This document shows positions 8,558 to 9,936 of a stretch of 9,936 nt of DNA, piece after piece. Origin of the DNA: Cellvibrionales bacterium UBA2618 (GTDB taxonomy: Bacteria > Pseudomonadota > Gammaproteobacteria > Pseudomonadales > Porticoccaceae). Under the pieces are notes generated by a model. That model worked only from the letters and a program-made list of their open reading frames with translations. It did not search any database and had not been told where the DNA came from. A program made the position numbers and the translations under genes. Position 1 is the stretch's first letter. Every line of letters starts with the position of its first letter. Where the stretch lies: assembly GCA_002339165.1 (NCBI GenBank), contig DDJS01000044.1, positions 1-9,936 of the forward strand, given 5' to 3'.

Positions 8558-8577
8558 GACTGTATAGATATACAGTC
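8558..8577. promoter_or_regulatory. LexA box (SOS operator) upstream of dnaE2
   Basis: GACTGTATAGATATACAGTC has the CTGT-N8-ACAG core of the gammaproteobacterial LexA operator (CTGT 8560-8563, ACAG 8572-8575) and matches the E. coli consensus TACTGTATATATATACAGTA at 17 of 20 positions. It ends 19 bases before the dnaE2 ATG, so bound LexA would overlap or abut the promoter. dnaE2 is a classic SOS gene, which supports the call independently. It is the only such site I noticed in the window. Confidence 0.93.
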
Positions 8578-8587
8578 TTTGTGCTAA
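8559..8587 (-). promoter_or_regulatory. Candidate dnaE2 promoter inside the palindrome
   Basis: On the minus strand TTAGCA (8587-8582) and TACAGT (8564-8559) match the sigma70 -35 and -10 consensus at four of six positions each, with 17 bases between them. Transcription would begin near 8552, giving a leader of roughly 14 bases that holds the weak ribosome-binding sequence AAGG just before the ATG. The -10 lies within the LexA box, the expected layout for repression. Because the DNA is palindromic, the same pair occurs facing the other way (TTAGCA 8548-8553, TACAGT 8571-8576). Other -10 choices within the AT-rich centre are possible, so the placement is tentative. Confidence 0.35.
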
Positions 8588-8592
8588 GCTAA

Positions 8593-8752
8593 ACATGCGC
8601 GAGTTAACGGGCTATCCGAATGCGTTTATTTTAAGCGGTGATATATATCGGCTCAGCAACGCTCATTGCACTGGCGCGCTATTCGCGGGTCAGAGATTGA
8701 GCGACTTGCTGCTGCATTGTTACTAACGTGCTACGGCAGTAGTACTAAAGCG
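8593..8752. other. 160-base spacer between dnaE2 palindrome and DUF349 gene; holds one possible short ORF
   Basis: No recognisable gene, RNA or terminator is seen. On the plus strand an ATG at 8595, two bases after the palindrome, opens a 43-codon frame ending at TAA 8724-8726 (beginning MRELTGYPNAFILSGDIYRL). It lacks a Shine-Dalgarno sequence: the base that ends the symmetry removes the AAGG present on the dnaE2 side. The peptide shows no motif I know, so it is probably chance. On the minus strand I find no hairpin with a T-run after the DUF349 stop, so read-through toward dnaE2 is possible. A small TAGTACTA palindrome sits at about 8739-8746. Confidence 0.5.
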
Positions 8753-9936
8753 TTACTGCAGGCCGACGGCTTTGAAAATCTTTTCACGTCGTTCTTCTAG
8801 CGGTTGTCGTATAGCCTCGGGTATACCTCCGATGGTTACCCATATTACAAAGCTCTCGAGCACCATAGCGCGGTGGTTGGAACTTTTGGTGGCGCTTCCC
8901 AAGCCCTTTTTAAGGCGCTCAAGCTGCAGGCGCATACGCTCTTGACTGCAGTTTTTTGGCGATTCAATGCCGAGTAGTATTTCATTCTCTAGGGCCAACT
9001 GTTGAAGTTGTGTAATACCGCTTTGATTGATTTGTGGGCTGCTGCTCTGGCTCAGTTGTTCGAGACGTGTATCGAGGAGGAGGCGCGATTGTGCGGAGCA
9101 CTCGAGCGTATTGATGGCCTCCCGAAGGGGCTCTAGTACATCAGCGTCGATAGGCGCATCGCTACCGTTTAGATAATCGACTTCGGCATTTGACAGCATT
9201 TGCGCGCCCCTTATCAACGCGACATGGGCATCCCGCTGAAGGCGCTTACTCAAACCTGCAAAGTGTTTGCGGTATTTTTCACGGCTTTGATCGAAGCGCT
9301 GCAACAATTTTTTAGCGCTGTCGCGGGGTAATTCTATGCTGGTGTCCCAGCTTTGACTGAGTTGTTGAAACTCGCCGCGACTGGCTTTTAAGCAGCTATC
9401 GGGTAATTTACAAAGTTGCTCAATTTTTTGGGTTAACTCGATCAGTTGATCGGCGCCCTCGCGAAGACCACTCGTCCGCTCGTTTTGCGCCTTGTCACGT
9501 CGAGAAAATAGTTGGTCAATGGTGCGACGAAACAACTGCCATTGCTCGCGATCGGCTTTGTAAAACGTGATGCCTATGGTCTTCCACTGTTGCTGTAGCG
9601 TTCGAGCCTCGCGTATAGCGTGTTCGAGACTTTCGTGTTCGAGGAGTTTTTCGGCACTGCTGACCAACTCGTGTCGCAGTTGCAAATTTTGTTGCTTAGT
9701 GCGCAGCAGCAACTGGTGTAACTTGCCGTTATTAGCCTCGAACCGCGCCTGCTGCTTGCGGCGTTTTTTCTCGCTTGGCGGCGCACTTTTTTGCCAGTCG
9801 CGTTGCACCTTAGACAGTTTTTGGTCGAGATCTTTCCAGTCTATGGCTTCACGAGCATCGCTGAGCCGCAGGTTTTGCGGATTTTCGGTCTCTGTTGCTC
9901 TTTCTTTATCTTTATCGGTATCGGTGTCGGTATCGG
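8753..9936 (-). CDS. DUF349 domain protein, C-terminal part (5' end outside window)
   Basis: Partial gene of 394 visible codons or so; the frame stays open to the window edge, and the GTG at 9808 is internal. The far end reads an acidic Asp-Thr stretch (DTDTDTDKDKE), then a charged region and basic patches (PPSEKKRRKQQ). A DUF349 repeat is clear in LEHAIREARTLQQQWKTIGI followed by DREQWQLFRRTIDQLFSRRD. A second, more diverged copy follows around FQQLSQSWDTSIELP and KLLQRFDQSREKYRKH. The C-terminus, with LENEILLGIESP and RMRLQLERLKKGLG, resembles the tail of long gammaproteobacterial DUF349 proteins. It is soluble, rich in Gln, Arg and Glu, and likely helical or coiled-coil; I see no membrane segment. 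The biochemical role of the family is not established and I assign none. It lies upstream of dnaE2 on the same strand, but the spacer and the LexA-controlled promoter suggest separate units. Confidence 0.85.
   Translation of the reverse strand, partial: DTDTDTDKDKERATETENPQNLRLSDAREAIDWKDLDQKLSKVQRDWQKSAPPSEKKRRKQQARFEANNGKLHQLLLRTKQQNLQLRHELVSSAEKLLEHESLEHAIREARTLQQQWKTIGITFYKADREQWQLFRRTIDQLFSRRDKAQNERTSGLREGADQLIELTQKIEQLCKLPDSCLKASRGEFQQLSQSWDTSIELPRDSAKKLLQRFDQSREKYRKHFAGLSKRLQRDAHVALIRGAQMLSNAEVDYLNGSDAPIDADVLEPLREAINTLECSAQSRLLLDTRLEQLSQSSSPQINQSGITQLQQLALENEILLGIESPKNCSQERMRLQLERLKKGLGSATKSSNHRAMVLESFVIWVTIGGIPEAIRQPLEERREKIFKAVGLQ
9905..9936. repeat. Six-base tandem repeat in the DUF349 gene, running to the window edge
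   Basis: On the plus strand the units are TTTATC, TTTATC, GGTATC, GGTGTC, GGTATC and then GG at the edge. On the coding (minus) strand this gives alternating Asp codons with Lys or Thr, the acidic DTDTDTDKDK stretch. The unit is a multiple of three, so copy-number change would alter protein length but not frame. The full extent is unknown because the window ends inside it. Confidence 0.7.

Larger units (their letters stand above)
8543..8592. repeat. 50-base palindrome with perfect 24-base arms, centred on the LexA box
   Basis: Bases 8543-8566 and 8569-8592 are exact reverse complements, separated by GA (8567-8568). Symmetry stops on both sides (8542 C against 8593 A). The inner nine bases of each arm plus the centre make up the LexA box; the outer 15 bases of each arm go well beyond anything LexA needs. 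Each arm ends in a doubled five-base unit (TTAGC TTAGC on the left, GCTAA GCTAA on the right). The left arm ends five bases (8542-8538 side) from the dnaE2 start region, next to its AAGG ribosome-binding sequence. If transcribed in full, it would fold into a 24-pair hairpin. Confidence 0.95.

Noticed and set aside
9806..9808. GTG at 9808 as the start of the DUF349 gene
   Set aside because: The frame continues upstream for 42 more codons to the window edge with no stop, so the gene is truncated by the window rather than starting here.
1..9936. Mobile element, prophage, defence island or CRISPR content
   Set aside because: All long coding regions are housekeeping, SOS or DUF349 genes; no transposase, integrase, spaced direct-repeat array or tRNA-linked attachment site was seen.

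Overview
The window reads as chromosomal DNA from a gammaproteobacterium, probably a Pseudomonas-like or marine cellvibrionad-like relative. This rests on the gene order sucA-sucB-lpd-sucC-sucD, with E3 (lpd) inside the TCA operon as in pseudomonads, on an E. coli-type LexA operator, and on a C-terminal DUF349 architecture common in gammaproteobacteria. The exact genus cannot be read from the sequence.

Left half (1-5340, plus strand): the distal part of a TCA-cycle operon. It runs from the C-terminal part of the 2-oxoglutarate dehydrogenase E1 (sucA, cut by the window edge) through complete sucB (E2), lpd (E3), sucC and sucD (succinyl-CoA synthetase beta and alpha). These genes encode 2-oxoglutarate -> succinyl-CoA -> succinate plus a nucleoside triphosphate. 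All key catalytic residues are visible and the genes look intact. Spacing is tight (10, 27, 78 and 2 bases), with one strong intercistronic hairpin before sucC. The operon ends in a strong intrinsic terminator with a UACG tetraloop.

Right half (5386-9936, minus strand): convergent with the operon lies dnaE2 (imuC), the error-prone alpha subunit of the ImuA-ImuB-DnaE2 mutasome, intact and 1050 residues long. Just before its start codon is a near-consensus LexA box (SOS operator) at the exact centre of a 50-base palindrome with perfect 24-base arms. imuA and imuB are not beside it. After a 160-base spacer comes the 3' part of a same-strand gene for a coiled-coil-rich DUF349 protein, which runs off the window and begins, as far as visible, with an acidic Asp-Thr repeat.

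The operon and the two minus-strand genes have unrelated jobs (central metabolism versus damage-induced mutagenesis) and simply meet tail to tail at the shared terminator. I see no mobile element, phage gene, CRISPR array, tRNA or rRNA. The most unusual structure is the long palindrome built around the LexA box. I see no convincing evidence for a wholly new multi-gene system in this window.
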